A stretch of 6,164 bases of DNA from an uncultured Clostridium sp. Lineage in GTDB: Bacteria > Bacillota > Clostridia > Christensenellales > Pumilibacteraceae. A program made the translations under genes and the position numbers. This document shows positions 5,976-6,164 of this stretch, piece by piece. The notes below the pieces were generated by a model, which saw only the letters and a program-made list of their open reading frames with translations, did not search any database and was not told the DNA's origin. Position 1 is the first letter of the stretch. Every line of letters starts with the position of its first letter. The stretch is from the NCBI GenBank assembly GCA_900555125.1, contig USKH01000077.1, forward strand, positions 1 to 6,164, given 5' to 3'.

Positions 5976-6164
5976 TTCACTTCTCTTTATAACACAAAAT
6001 TCCTCTTAAACGCGTACCGTTAAAAGGTATAATAATTATATAACGAAACTGTTTGTTCTGTCAAGTAAAAAATGCTTATTTTTGTAACAAATTAAAAATA
6101 CTTTATTTTGTTTCATATTAAAACACCATTTTCGCAGGTTTTTTTGTCAAAAGTTGTCACATTT
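5976..6164. other. AT-rich intergenic region upstream of the operon
   Basis: These 189 bp hold no plausible gene on either strand. They contain the promoter at 6035-6064 and an 11-bp dyad TTTGTAACAAA at 6081-6091, about 17 bp upstream of the -35 box, which could be a regulator site but may be chance in such AT-rich sequence. No terminator or riboswitch was recognised. Confidence 0.6.
6035..6064 (-). promoter_or_regulatory. Sigma-A-type promoter for the operon
   Basis: On the minus strand TTGACA (6059-6064) is separated by 18 bp from TATAAT (6035-6040). Both hexamers match consensus exactly. Transcription would start near 6028, giving a leader of about 50 nt before ATG 5975. It is the only strong promoter I found, and gene gaps downstream are short (15-91 bp), so it probably serves the whole block. 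Confidence 0.72.

Noticed and set aside
6015..6029. TACC...GGTA inverted repeat near the transcription start
   Set aside because: Only a 4-bp stem with a 7-nt loop; too weak to call an operator or hairpin.
6055..6061. GTTCTGT overlapping the -35 box, close to the SinR box GTTCTYT that controls the tapA operon in Bacillus
   Set aside because: Only a 7-mer with one mismatch, a single copy and no evidence that this organism has SinR.

Overview
The window is a single co-directional gene block read entirely on the minus strand (right to left), for exporting and displaying TasA/camelysin-type surface proteins. The signs point to a Gram-positive, Firmicutes/Clostridia-like bacterium: strong AGGAGG-type ribosome sites, a consensus sigma-A-like promoter, a SipW-type signal peptidase and SipW-cognate signal peptides of the G-T-[FY]-A-x-F type. 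The moderate GC content and beta-helix surface proteins resemble uncultured gut Clostridia, but I cannot name a genus from this sequence.

Layout in transcription order. 5976-6164 is an AT-rich leader with one good promoter (TTGACA, 18 bp, TATAAT). 5975-5496 encodes a 159-aa TasA-like domain on a probably uncleaved membrane anchor. 5480-4581 is a SipW-type signal peptidase with unusually long cytoplasmic tails. 4550-4332 is a 72-aa single-pass membrane protein with a Lys/Glu-rich tail. A 91-bp spacer containing a GC-rich hairpin follows. 4240-3605 is a 211-aa TasA/CalY-like secreted protein, the likely fibre subunit. 3556-1751 is a 601-codon TasA-like plus beta-helix protein broken by one in-frame TGA. 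1692 to beyond the left edge is an intact paralogue (at least 564 aa) with the same signal peptide and TasA-like domain and at least two beta-helix modules. No convincing terminator is visible, so the operon may continue leftwards.

How the parts may work together. The order anchored protein - sipW - small membrane protein - TasA-like subunit resembles the Bacillus tapA-sipW-tasA matrix operon in general plan. SipW would cleave the signal peptides of the 211-aa protein and of the two large proteins. All four putative extracellular proteins share a recognisable strand pattern (PG, then N, then Y-x-V) typical of the TasA/CalY fold. The proposal that the large proteins are adhesin-like decorations joined to a TasA-type fibre through their N-terminal domains is inference.

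The features most worth a second look are the lone TGA in an otherwise intact gene, a 92-bp perfect repeat joining the two large paralogues, the extended SipW with its neighbouring charged mini-protein, and the hairpin before the fibre-subunit gene.
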